This document shows, in pieces, positions 11,567-21,509 of a DNA stretch of 64,000 bases; position 1 is the stretch's first letter, and each line of letters begins with the position of its first letter. The notes below the pieces were generated by a model. It ran no database searches and was not told the origin of the DNA. It saw only the letters and a list, made by a program, of their open reading frames with translations. Source of the stretch: Cercis canadensis (taxonomy: Eukaryota; Streptophyta; Magnoliopsida; Fabales; Fabaceae); assembly GCA_003255065.1 (NCBI GenBank), contig QAOA01007256.1:145703-209702 (forward strand), given 5' to 3'. A program made the position numbers and the translations under genes.

Positions 11567-13029
11567 GGTTTTTACAGAAATCATATGGAAGAAGTGATTA
11601 AGTTTTTTGAGACTCATCATAAGGTGATAAGACATACTCTTACACATTAAGTTGCAATTGCTATGCTTCTTTCTTTTGTTGTAGTTTTATTTAGAAACAA
11701 GATCAAATGTTGCATGGAGGCCGGAAGGCCCTGACCCATCCTTACTTCTCATTGTTTTTAAATAATGTTGTTATTTTGTTTAAGCCTATAAAATATTTAT
11801 CTTTGTTTTAAAGGTTCCTTTAAATTGGACTCTTGCCTAGTTCCATATAATACTTCTTCACGAGGCAATTCAGCCATGGCTTATATGTATAATGAGCTTG
11901 TTATCTTGGATATGTTTTGATTCCCCTCCATGTATGCAATTGTAGTAGAAGGAAAGATTGAAACGAACAGATTCTACCTGAGTTTCTAAGCTCTGGTAAT
12001 TTTATCTACTTATTTACTTTTTTATCATCATGTATGTTCTCTGTTTTGGGAATGTAGTTGTTCTTATGTATTTTTGTCTTGCAACATTATATATTATGTA
12101 GTTTGATAACTAGTTCCAACCACATGGCAGTCATCTTCGTCAACTTTAATTGATTTCTTAGGTGTTTCTCTTCTTTTTATAGTGTCCTAGACTTGGAACC
12201 TAACTTGTCTTTGTTCTGATTTTATTGTCCACTTTGCATTTGACTTTTTTTTAATACGCAGGATAAATACAAAGTATACAATCTTTGTTCTGAGCGGCTG
12301 TATGATGCATCATTATTTGAGGGGAAGGTGAGTTTTAAATTCTTTCTGAAGTCTAGGAGGAGATGAAAGAAATATCATCTATATCATATGAACTTAAGTC
12401 AGTCAATGAGTAGTACCTGTTCTCTTGTAGAATGTCTTTTAATTTGGATATTTTGAAGCGAGCAAACTAATTTGGTTCATAGTTTGCTTTAGTTGCAGTC
12501 TTCAAATTTATCAACAATATTCATACTGTCTATTCTTCAATTAACTATCCATTCTTACCATGTCTTATTTTTTTAGTGGTTGATGCTAGACTATTTGCCT
12601 CATGTTCCTATTTAACTTTGCAATATGACAGGAAAGTATTGAACACCAGTGATCTTGATGGTTTTGACAAGGTAAGCAGTTATGGTTTTTCTGTGATGGT
12701 ATCAAATGTCTCATAACTTTTAAGTTTTGTTACCAAGAATAGGTGATCTTAACAGCAGAGATTAGAGAATGATCTGTCTATTGTTCAGTTTTGTGTCGCT
12801 TTATTGGTATTCATAAATGAATCTTGTATTTGATTGCAGTTTTACTGGAATTGTCTTTTTGCGGAGAAAATTGCCTTCCCTGGGATTCATGGTTGAGGTT
12901 GTGCTAGTGGATTATAATGGCAATGTTACAACATCCAAACCTGAAACTGTTACAAAGAAATCAGATGAGAGGTCAAGTAATAATACTCCTGCCCCTGTTA
13001 ATTTATCTGCTATCTGGTTTTCAAGTTAG
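11567..13029 (+). pseudogene. Captured PTEN2-like phosphatase exons
   Basis: Four plus-strand pieces match plant PTEN in order. 11567-11623 reads GFYRNHMEEVIKFFETHHK (after CTGCAG, before GTGATA). 12262-12327 contains YKVYNLCSERLYDASLF (after ACGCAG, before GTGAGT). 12632-12671 reads KVLNTSDLDGFDK (after ACAG, before GTAAGC). 12865 onward contains RKLPSLGFMVEVVLVDYNG. PTEN removes the 3-phosphate from phosphatidylinositol 3,4,5-trisphosphate. The exons for the catalytic HCKAGxxRTG loop and most of the C2 domain are absent between 12327 and 12632, and the acceptor before the last exon reads GCGG instead of GCAG. No active phosphatase can be encoded. It lies wholly within the CACTA ends. Intron positions retained indicate capture from DNA and not from mRNA. 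Confidence 0.85.
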
Positions 13030-13109
13030 TCTTAGTTGTTGAAATGATGCCCTGCTAAATCTTAATTATGTTTGCTTCACTTTCTGATTGCAATGTAAGA
13101 TTTGTCCAG

Positions 13110-13265
13110 GTTGATCACCACACAGCCTTGTCACTTGCAAGACATGCAAAGAATTTGCATACCTTGGATCTATCTTGGTGCTGAAATTTGACAGACAATG
13201 CAGTGGGTTTGATTGTGGATAGTTGCTTATCATTGAGGTTACTCAAACTTTTTGGGTGTACGCAG
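13110..13265 (+). pseudogene. Captured LRR exon, RAD7/AMN1-like
   Basis: Between TTTGTCCAG and GTATAT, the piece reads LHTLDLSWC, then after a one-base frame change NLTDNAVGLIVDSCLSLRL and LLKLFGCTQ. The Cys-containing leucine-rich repeat pattern (LDLSWCxNLTDxA) is that of AMN1/RAD7-type LRR proteins, including the plant RAD7-like proteins. Those act in protein recognition, for RAD7 in nucleotide-excision repair. Only one exon is present. It follows the PTEN2-like exons by about 80 bp in the same orientation, so the CACTA holds parts of at least two unrelated genes. The exact parent LRR gene is uncertain. Confidence 0.6.
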
Positions 13266-15109
13266 GTATATACTATCATGATTGTGGAAGAATACATAGT
13301 GCAACAATAGGATTTACCAAGTATGTATATACTATCAATGCCTACAATATAGTTTTGCTTGAGAGTGTTGCTTTCCACTGCATCAGTAAATCTTGTTGAT
13401 ATATATGAATGCATTGTTATTCATAAAGTACTCTTCTTCAAAAGAAAAATAACTGAATAGCAAAACTGCAGAAAGTTTGAAGCTTGGTCAGAAACCTGCT
13501 AACTTGCCGTGGTTATTTCTGTCATAAATGGCTGGCTACATCAAACTTCAAGTAAACTTTTCTTTCCATCCTTGCACTATTTAAAGTGTAGCTAATATTA
13601 CAAAAAGAAGCCTAATTGTTGGCCTCATCTCTTTGTGGTCAAGGTAGGTGAACTATAGACTAACTGTAGATCCATATATAATTAATTAAATAAATATTAT
13701 CCTTTAGTTCTAAGAAAGTATGCTGATAAACATCAAAATTTTAGTTTCATAATCATTTACAAGAGAAGACTGGATATTGTAATTGTGTGGTTCAATGATA
13801 AACTTATAATAGAAAATGAGTTAAAAAAAGAGACAAAAGGGATAGAGAACCTTGGGGGAAAAAAAAATTTAATCTTCTTTAGTCATCAAAACCTAATAGT
13901 TGTATGTTCCAGCAAAATAATAATAATAACAATAGTTGGGTCAGATTGATGTATAACGTCATCAAATACCTTCTATTCACTAACCATCGTCTATAATTCC
14001 TTCTAATCATGCAAAAGGATAGGTTCTTGTAGAATTTTCAGGTATGCTTCTTAAGAACCATGGATGGATTGGCGGTGTAACTATCTTAAGGAAGGGAAAA
14101 TCCGATATTGTAAGGAAGGGAAATGCATTTTGAGCTTGTCTTGAGTTGGACCAGTTAGTTGAGTTGTAGAGACAATTGAAGTTGTCAAGCTTTCATTAAT
14201 GTATTGACCTCAAACAATTGAAGTTTACATTTGATGTTTCATGAAGATTCCTATAGCAAGAATTTTCTATTGTATAATTTATTCATTTGTAAGCTATGAT
14301 GTTTTGTAGAATAATAATTGAGATTATATTTTGTTGGTAAATTATAAATACAAAGTTTTGAATATTTTTGTTAAATTATTCTTTTTATAATAGTGTATTC
14401 AAACAAAATATTTTATAAATACATGCATTTGAAATGTTGCATTTCAATTAAATGTAATTAAAATTCACAAGAATTTGTCAAATGGTAGATTTTGATTTTT
14501 AAGAAATATTATTTAAGAATTTACCTTTAAAAGTAAAAAAAAAAAAAATCTTAGAAATTCCAACGGTAATTCCAATGAAAAAATATTATTTTACCTCTAA
14601 ATATATTATTTTTAAAATTCCAACCGTAATTCCAACAGAAAAATACCGTTGGAATTAGAAATTCTAACGATATTTTCCATTGAAATTACCATTGAATTTT
14701 TTTTTAAAATTAAAAAAAATAATTAAAAATAAAATTCCAATGGTAATTTCAATGGAAAATACAGTTGGAATTTCCAAAAATAATTCCAACGGTATTTTTC
14801 CATTAGAATTTGCCGTGAGAATTTTTTCCCCAAATTAGAATTCCAATGGTATAATTCCGTTGAAATTACTGTTGAAATTTTGTCATTGCAACGACACAAA
14901 TTCAGCTGGAATCCAAAATTCTAACGGAAAAATTACATTGAAATCCAGTTTTTTTTTTTTTTTTAGTGTTTATATNTTTTTTTTTGTAGTGTTTATATGC
15001 TAATATGAGAACATAATATAAACAATATATGTGAATTAGACGAGCTGATACAATTAATTTTAACAAATGCCATAAGTAACATTTTTATATTTTACAAATT
15101 TGAATAAGT

Positions 15110-15511
15110 TTAATCATCATCAGTAGCATAATTAGGACAATTCAGAATAGACTCAATTTCTGTCGGTGATAACTGACGATTCATAGCAGCAGCCAGATCC
15201 TTAGCTAGTTTTAACAAATAATATTGCCATCTACGAATGAACATGTGATTGTTCTCCTTCCTAATTTGAAAAATAGACGCCTCATATTCAACGCGATTTC
15301 TTCGAGCCATTCTTAACGACCACTTGTAGACAGGGGGAGCTCCAAGTGATTGTAATTGTTGTGCCAAATCTTCAGCTTCATCGGTTCGATAAGCCCACTC
15401 ACGACGTAAGCCAGCATAATACTCTCTTGGATCAAAGTGTATTTTGCTTTCATAATCATCATTAAATCTCGGTAACAACAAAACATTAGATGTGCGACGT
15501 CTCCTTGGCAT
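15110..15511 (-). CDS. Small ORF (133 aa), unknown family, MULE-linked
   Basis: The ORF starts MPRRRRTSNVLLLPRFNDD, continues with REWAYRTDEAEDLAQQLQ and MARRNRVEYEASIFQIRKEN, and ends in an acidic ATDDD tail. It is helical and charged with no membrane segment. It is a diverged relative of the neighbouring ORF at 15780-16214: both have E-W-x-x-R, a basic (M/I)xRRN block, an I-R-(K/E)-E-N-N block, and an acidic tail. The two are separated by a TTTAGGG-like tract. It lies downstream of the Mutator-like transposase on the same strand, so it is probably part of that element. Function unknown. The intact length favours a real or recently real gene. Confidence 0.45.
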   Translation of the reverse strand: MPRRRRTSNVLLLPRFNDDYESKIHFDPREYYAGLRREWAYRTDEAEDLAQQLQSLGAPPVYKWSLRMARRNRVEYEASIFQIRKENNHMFIRRWQYYLLKLAKDLAAAMNRQLSPTEIESILNCPNYATDDD

Positions 15512-15639
15512 AATGTGTTACCCTATTGTTTTACAAAAACAAATCACCAACAAAATGTATAACTAATTCCATTGACAACTAAGAACAGTTTCACTATCAA
15601 AAACAACAAAATGACTAATTTAAGTCATATGCTTTAGGG

Positions 15640-15780
15640 TTAATAGTTATGGATTTTGGGTTTGGGGAATGGAAGTTGGGGTTTCGTGTTTAGGGAATGG
15701 GGTTTCGTGTTTGAGGAATGAGATTTAAGGGTTTAGGTTTGGGAATGGGGTTTGGGGAATGAGAGTTGGGGTTTCGTGTT
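15640..15780. repeat. Short TTTAGGG/GGGTTTCGTG-like tract
   Basis: About 140 bp of GGGTTTGGGGAATGG and GGGGTTTCGTGTTTAGGG variants separate the two paralogous small ORFs. It resembles the longer degenerate telomere-like tract at 9.06-9.73 kb, so the region between the two tracts may be one larger element. Confidence 0.6.
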
Positions 15781-16214
15781 TATTCTTCATCAGACATGTT
15801 AATATCTGAAAGATACTCTGGTTCTTGAGTCATGCGATTCCACATAGCAGCATGTCCCATATCACCCTCTCTAAGCACATCTCTTGAACTCTGTTCACAA
15901 TCACTTCGATGTAGTCTGATTTTTATACAATTATTTTCTTCTCTTATGCGATACAAAGCCAATCGCAGCTTTGTCATATTTCGCCTTGGCATGTGTATTG
16001 CCAAAGATCTTAGGATGCAAACGTTTTGGATCATTGCCAACTCGTGTAAATTCCTACACTGAACTTCCCTATGTTCCCATTCCATTAACATTATACTATG
16101 TACTTGGGGAGAATCATGCAATGCTAGGTCTAACGGATACCAAAATTCACTATCTAACATCCACGGACACCCACACATTCGAAAAATATCACTGGGTGTA
16201 TATTGTAACACCAT
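15780..16214 (-). CDS. Small ORF (144 aa), paralogue of the 15.1-kb ORF
   Basis: The protein contains MLMEWEHREVQCRNLHELA, then MPRRNMTKLRLALYRIREEN, and ends NMSDEE. It shares with the 133-aa ORF the order EWxxR, basic xRRN, IREENN and acidic tail, so the pair looks like an old tandem duplication. It has no recognised domain. It sits about 500 bp downstream of the decayed Mutator-like transposase on the same strand. Its role is unknown; an accessory protein of the element is one possibility, and a captured host gene is another. Confidence 0.45.
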   Translation of the reverse strand: MVLQYTPSDIFRMCGCPWMLDSEFWYPLDLALHDSPQVHSIMLMEWEHREVQCRNLHELAMIQNVCILRSLAIHMPRRNMTKLRLALYRIREENNCIKIRLHRSDCEQSSRDVLREGDMGHAAMWNRMTQEPEYLSDINMSDEE

Positions 16215-16716
16215 TTGGAAAACCTGTTAACCGTCATTATTATAACAACACTTAGCCATAAACATTCATATGACTATCATACAAAAAATGACAAACAAAA
16301 AAAGTTAAAATAATACAACGATATAATATGAGGAACAATTGTCATTATGAATCTTTAACTCTCAATAAGCCTATGAGATACAACAGTGATAAAAGGAATT
16401 TGAGCCCTTTGGATATTACTAACGTAGGTAGTCCTATTTATGGTTGATCATGTCTTATGTTTGGACAGCTACGTCGGTTATGCCTTTCCATGCGACACAG
16501 CCCGCATCTTAGTGCTCTCTATGAACCTTCGCCCCAATCCATCTCGTTGCGTATGCGGGTCGAGTACGATCATCCTTTTGCCTGTAGCTTTGCAGGGTTA
16601 GAAATGACCGTCAGTCCCTGTATCGTTAGTCAAGATTCTTCTCCAACAATTGGACTAAATTGGCCACCATACGCATTAACTAAATACTGCATAGAATATA
16701 CTAGATCCATATAACT

Positions 16717-17700
16717 CTATGCATCTACTCTAATAGAAGCACAAGTAGCAATCATGTGCGAGCAAGGAATATGGAGTGCTTGAAACCTACCACAGTTGCA
16801 CAATCTCTCACTTAAGTTTAGGCAAAAAAATTGTCCGCTTGCCCTTCCACTCAAGTCAAGTGTTTCATCTACTTCAAAAGATCCAGTATCTCTATCAAAT
16901 AATGTCGGCCGATGTGAAGAAGAATAACAATTGTTGTCTCCCATCTTTTTATCTGCATTATCTGTCCACATTAGCCCACTCGCTAATTTTGCCTGAGTCA
17001 TTTCTTGCCTATCAGTAAAAATACAGTTCATTTTGTAATATGTGGCTCTCACAAGGGTAGCGATAGGCATGTTGCGAACCCCCTTCAATGTGTCATTCAC
17101 ATTTTCAGCAAGATTGGTTGTCATTAAGTCATACCGTCTACCATTATTGTCCCCTTGTTGCGTCCATTTCTTCAGATCAATATCGCTTATATACTTCCAT
17201 GAATGCTCATCGGCATAGGCGATTTGTATGTCTGTCATTAATTCTTCAAATTTCACACACTCAAACTGAACACTTGTAACATACGTTTAAAAAATATTTA
17301 TTATGGGAAAATACATTAAATAATATTCAATTAATTAGACACACTAATATTCTTACCAACTCTATAGATCTGATGCTTCACATCAACATTCTTGAAGGCA
17401 TTGTTCTAATTGCTCACCACGTGGCATAAACAAAAAAATTATGTGCAAATGGTGGACGCCAACCAACCTGTTTGTCTTCAATGGCAGATAAGATGCTAAC
17501 ATGATGGTCTGAAATTAAGGCCAAATTTGGAATGTTCCTAGCAACATGTTGTTTAACAAGGGTTCATAAGCTAAAGACAACGGTGACCTACTGTCATCCT
17601 ATGTAGTGACGATAGTAGAGTTCCACTGTATTTCCCGTACATAAAAGTTCCATCAACTTGGATCACTGGCTTGCAGAACTTAAATGCATCAATGCATGGC
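16717..17700 (-). pseudogene. Decayed Mutator-like (MULE) transposase
   Basis: Reading down the minus strand, FCKPVIQVDGTFMYGKYSG near 17610-17680 is the first DDE block of MULE transposases. LISDHHVSILSAIED near 17470-17520 is the second Asp block. The frame from 17256 carries the C-terminal part (LAENVNDTLKGVRNMPIATL) and a SWIM zinc finger CNCGRFQALHIPCSH near 16730-16800. Family members cut and paste DNA and duplicate 9 bp of target. The 5' part is broken by several frame changes and stops, and the N-terminal domain was not found. The small ORFs at 10.0-16.2 kb follow on the same strand. TIRs were not located. Confidence 0.8.
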
Positions 17701-17759
17701 TTGAATGCCCAAAAGATGTAGACATTGTTTTTTGTCCAAGTAATTTTTTTGGTTTCTGT

Positions 17760-18870
17760 TTAAAAAAAAAAAAAATGTATGCAAGCATCATTTTTAAGGT
17801 TTTATCTTCTTGGGCTTGTGTTCTTATAAAAAAAATTATTAATAAAATAATTTAAATTTTACATATGGGTATAACCCAACTTTTCAATGAGACCCAATTG
17901 GTCCATTTTTATTTATAATATTTTTGTATTTTTGTAAATTTAAAGCACTTGTTTTAAAGATAAGAAAAATTAAATATAAATATTAGTAAATAAGTAAATG
18001 TGGCATGGAGATATTTTAAGAGGAAAGGCAAATTTGGGAAGCGAAAGAAAATAGGAAAGCGAGTGGAAGTTCCTAAATGAGGAGATAAAAAAATTTCAAA
18101 AGAAAATAGGAAAGTATGAGGAAATTTCCTAGGAAAGAGCAAGGGAGAGAGGACCCTTCAGCAAGAGAAAGAATAGAAGCAAGAGCAAAAGAGATATTTC
18201 AGCAAAGCAAGAGGTAGAACCCAAGGAGAGCAGAGCCAAAAGAAAAAGAAGAGAAAGGGGAAAGAGAGTCAACGTGAGAGAGAGTAAGTAGGGAAAATAT
18301 AGAAGAGAGACCAAAAGATTGAGCAAATAGAAAGGGCAGAAACCGCATATAGAAGCAAGAAGGGTAGAGAACCATTTCTAAAAGGGAAAGGAGAAACCAT
18401 TCTTGAGCAAGGAGAAAAGAGGGCTGCGGGAAGGGGTTTCCATTCACAGAAGGCAGAAGAGAGCAAGCAAATAGAGTGGGAAAGAGAGCAGCAGTGGAGA
18501 GGAAGGGATTCAGTTGGTTTTGTCAACAGTGATAGACAAGCATAGACCAAAGATTCTGCTCGTACAAACACTTAGGTATAACTCACTTCCTGAAATCTGA
18601 ATTGGGTCTGAATGGGTTTAGATATTTGCTCTTCTAATACTGATGTGTTTTGGGGTTTGATCATCCACCACTTTATTTGAGATTCAGTAGCTGTTCATCT
18701 AGTTTCAAGTGATATTCTGTATTCTCGTTTTTGGCATTTCTTATACATAGTGAAATTCTTTAATTGTGGCTTTGTTACTGGTTCTGTTGTGTGCTATATA
18801 AGAATTGGGTGGGGGTAATGGGTGTGTAGGTCATTATTAAGAACTCTTCTCAAAAGATAAACATGAACAC
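17760..18870. other. AT-rich then purine-rich stretch, no gene
   Basis: 17760-18000 is AT-rich with a poly-A run. From about 18110 to 18540 the plus strand is almost all purines (AAGAGAAAG, GGAAAGAGAG). The hydrophobic minus-strand ORFs here are by-products of that composition. It lies between the Mutator-like transposase and the first pararetroviral coding piece, so it may hold the viral leader, but no primer-binding site was found. Confidence 0.45.
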
Positions 18871-18875
18871 TCTGC

Positions 18876-19350
18876 ATGGCTAGGTGGTTTGAGTACCGAG
18901 TCAGTAGATATCATGGTTATGGTTTATTAGAAGATCAAGATTTAATTAGACATTATAGAAGTCTACTTCTCAACAAAGAATTTGTTCAAACAGTAGATCC
19001 TTACTACATTTGGGTTCTTAGATATCAAGTCTCATTAAGATCAAGAAGAATTTCATATCTAGTTGTCTAAGTCAGATGATAGGATATTATGGTCCTTACA
19101 TAGAAAGACAAAAACTTGATTACTAGTACTATAGTAATAGCAGAGAAATTGTCATTTCAAAAATAGAGCAAAACCTTCAAAACTGGACTATTCCAAAAGT
19201 TCCTTCATCCGAAGTTTATCAAAAAGGTAGTTTTGACATCCTTCAAAATTATGTTATCAAAACAGTGGAAAAAACAATAACAATCAAAAGATACAATCTA
19301 TCTTCTCTCAGAAGATATCATTAAGAAACACCATCAACAAGGTTTCAAAT
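18876..19350 (+). mobile_element. Pararetrovirus fossil: N-terminal movement-protein region
   Basis: The readable part begins ARWFEYRVSRYHGYGLLEDQ and is continuous in content with the viral DNA that resumes at 27251, on the far side of the inserted LTR element. No independent domain could be assigned, so placement rests on adjacency and on the shared CAAAT target duplication. The viral copy is broken. Confidence 0.55.
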
Positions 19351-20799
19351 TGATGAACAATATTTTTATATATTAATCCATTTTTAACCTCCTAATCCTA
19401 TTTTGGGCTTATTTGATTGGGCTTGGGTCATATTTCATTAATTAGGTTCAAATTGGGCTTAAGTGTATTTTTCAGCATTATTAGGGTTTTGACACTATTC
19501 TGTATTTTAGGTATATATTTAGTTTTGAATGTCTAAAAATTGTGATTCTTGCCTTGTAGGAAAGCTAAGAGGATTATCTACAACTTTCATTTAGACCTCC
19601 AAGGCCAATTTAGACGTTCAGTGGGTTAAATGTAACCCAGAAGTCAGAGTAGAGTTGCTGCCACTGGATCCTGACCCGCATTCAGTGTTTGGACCATAAC
19701 TTGTTCTGTACATGTCGTATGTACTTGCAACTAGTCCCATTGGAAAGCTAAGGCAGAGGGCTTCAATTGTTATGGTGGGTGGTTCAACAAATTATGAAGT
19801 TAAGATGGTCTTATTGCCTGTCGAAAATGGCTAATTAGTCCAGAGACCTATATGGACCCAGATGGACTTAAATGGGCTTAACTTCCTCAATTCAGGCCCA
19901 ATTAGCCCAAACCAGAGCCCATTTGAAGCTGAGGTCCAGAGGTTTAAACTAGGTTAGGGGTAAATTAGGTGTCCATGAAAGTTAGGAAGTTATAAGCAGA
20001 GAAAGGAGGCAGACGAGTTATCATTTTCTAGACTAGGCAGCTTTTGTTTTCTCTCTTGAAAAGTTTGGAGCTCTTTGATTTATGACTGCACTTCTCCATT
20101 GGAGCTTGGATTTCATGACCATGGAGGAGTAGAATCCTTGTAACCAAGTTAGACTCCTGATTAAATTCGGTTTTGATTTTGAGATTATGTTCTTAATTGG
20201 ATTAAACTTAATGCAATTTCTTCTTCTTTGAATTTCTGTCTTGCTTTAATCTTTGTATGAATTCATGGAGATCTTTGTGATTTATATGGATATTGAAGTA
20301 AGAAATAGAATTTAGATTGATCAATCTTTAATCTGTGGTTAGAATTCAAAGAAGCTATGCTATGTTAATTGATGTTCGGTTTTTAGATTAATCACTAATT
20401 GCTTAGTCTTTGTGATTACAAGATTAGTGATTGTATGTGGTTAATCGAATTCTAAGTGATAACTTAGTAGGAATAATTAGTCACAATTAGAGATTTCGGT
20501 TGTGATTAAACTCAATTAGCATTGCTACATTAAGACTTAATCACTCATGTTAATCTAGGATGAATCAAACCGGTTTTTGATGGAGGTCTAGCTAGGTTAC
20601 GCCTTTAATCAACTAAATCAATCTTTGTTTAATTCTGAAATTTACTATTATAATCTTGTTTCAAAAATTCCCTGTTTTTAACTTGAAATTATTGATTACA
20701 CATTGCATTCCTTGTGAGATAAACCCGGATTATGCCCTCTATTGCATTCTAATTAGGGGATTCGGTTTAATTTAATTTGTTAAGCAACAACACCAATCA
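19351..20799 (+). repeat. 5' LTR of gag-protease element
   Basis: This 1.45-kb LTR pairs with 25795-27250. It contains the CCTTGTAGGAAAGCTAAGAG segment that recurs in the other LTRs of this window (solo LTR at 39.3 kb, fragments at 57.5 and 59.3 kb), showing a shared LTR ancestry. Confidence 0.85.
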
Positions 20800-20804
20800 A
20801 ATTT

Positions 20805-20822
20805 TGGCGCCGTTGCCGGGGA
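20805..20822 (+). other. Primer-binding site, tRNA-Asp
   Basis: TGGCGCCGTTGCCGGGGA follows the 5' LTR after five bases. It is complementary to the 3' end of plant tRNA-Asp, the primer typical of Athila/Tat-type elements. The same site occurs at 46953 (plus), 39226-39243 (minus) and 61072-61089 (minus). Confidence 0.85.
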
Positions 20823-21034
20823 ATGTTAATGTTAGTTGATGATTTTAAGTTCATTGTGTGAATTTTAGTCATTTGCTTCCATTCCTCCTCTATTGCATTT
20901 TAGTTTCCCTTGATGTTTTAGGTTGCCCCTGTCTGAATTTTGGTGATTTGGTTCCATTTCCCCCTTGTTTTTCCTTCATTTTGGCTTAATTTAGTAGATT
21001 TCTTGAATTGATTGCTTTGTTATATTCGGATTAC

Positions 21035-21430
21035 TTTTTTGTCATTTACTTTATGATATTTACTTTTTGTCGTTTAATTTTTGTTATTTAATTTATGTCG
21101 ATTACTTTTTGTCGTTTAATTTCTGTTATTTAATTTATGTCAATTACTTTCTGTCATTTACTTTATGTCATTTAATTTTTGTCGATTAATTTCTGTCATT
21201 TACTTTATATCATTTACTTTCTGTCATTTAATTTGTGTCCATTAATTTCTGTCATTTACTTTTGATTAATTTATGTCATTTACTTTATGTCATTTAATTT
21301 TTGTCGATTAATTTCTGTCATTTACTTTCTGTCGATTAATTTTTGTCATTTACTTTATGTTGATTACTTTCTGTCAATTACTTTATGTCGTTTACTTTCT
21401 GTTGATTACTTTTTGTCGATTACTTTTTGT
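21035..21430 (+). repeat. 14-bp tandem repeat in element leader
   Basis: About 28 copies of a 14-bp unit of the form GTCATTTACTTTNT (with GTCGATTAATTTCT variants) lie between primer site and gag. Because 14 is not a multiple of 3, the open frame that runs through them is a by-product. The gag start is more likely after the array, near 21.5 kb. Confidence 0.75.
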
Positions 21431-21509
21431 TTTAGCCATTTTCTGTCCCTATTTCTGTGTTGTGTTCCTGTTTTAGTGTGTTTTGGCATTCTGCCAACCT
21501 TGTGTGCAT

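Larger units (their letters stand above)
10410..14991 (+). mobile_element. Non-autonomous CACTA (En/Spm) element with captured genes
   Basis: The left end is CACTACAAGAAAAAGGG. The right end is the reverse complement of CACTACAAAAAAAAA. TTT lies immediately outside both ends (10407-10409 and 14992-14994), the 3-bp target duplication of CACTA elements. Subterminal zones at about 10430-10640 and 14550-14940 carry many copies of ATTCCAACGGTAATTCC-like repeats on both strands, the usual binding sites for CACTA transposase. No TNPD/TNPA-type transposase is present. The interior instead carries plus-strand host exons (PTEN2-like, RAD7-like and one unknown). A single N at 14976 near the right end, with the last ~20 bases repeated on both sides of it, leaves the exact terminus ambiguous between 14968 and 14991. 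Confidence 0.85.

Noticed and set aside
11567-13029. Functional PTEN gene
   Set aside because: The catalytic loop exons are missing, an acceptor is altered, and the copy is enclosed by CACTA ends.
18129-18571. Hydrophobic minus-strand ORFs that look like membrane proteins
   Set aside because: They are the complement of a purine-rich tract; Leu/Ser/Phe richness follows from composition.
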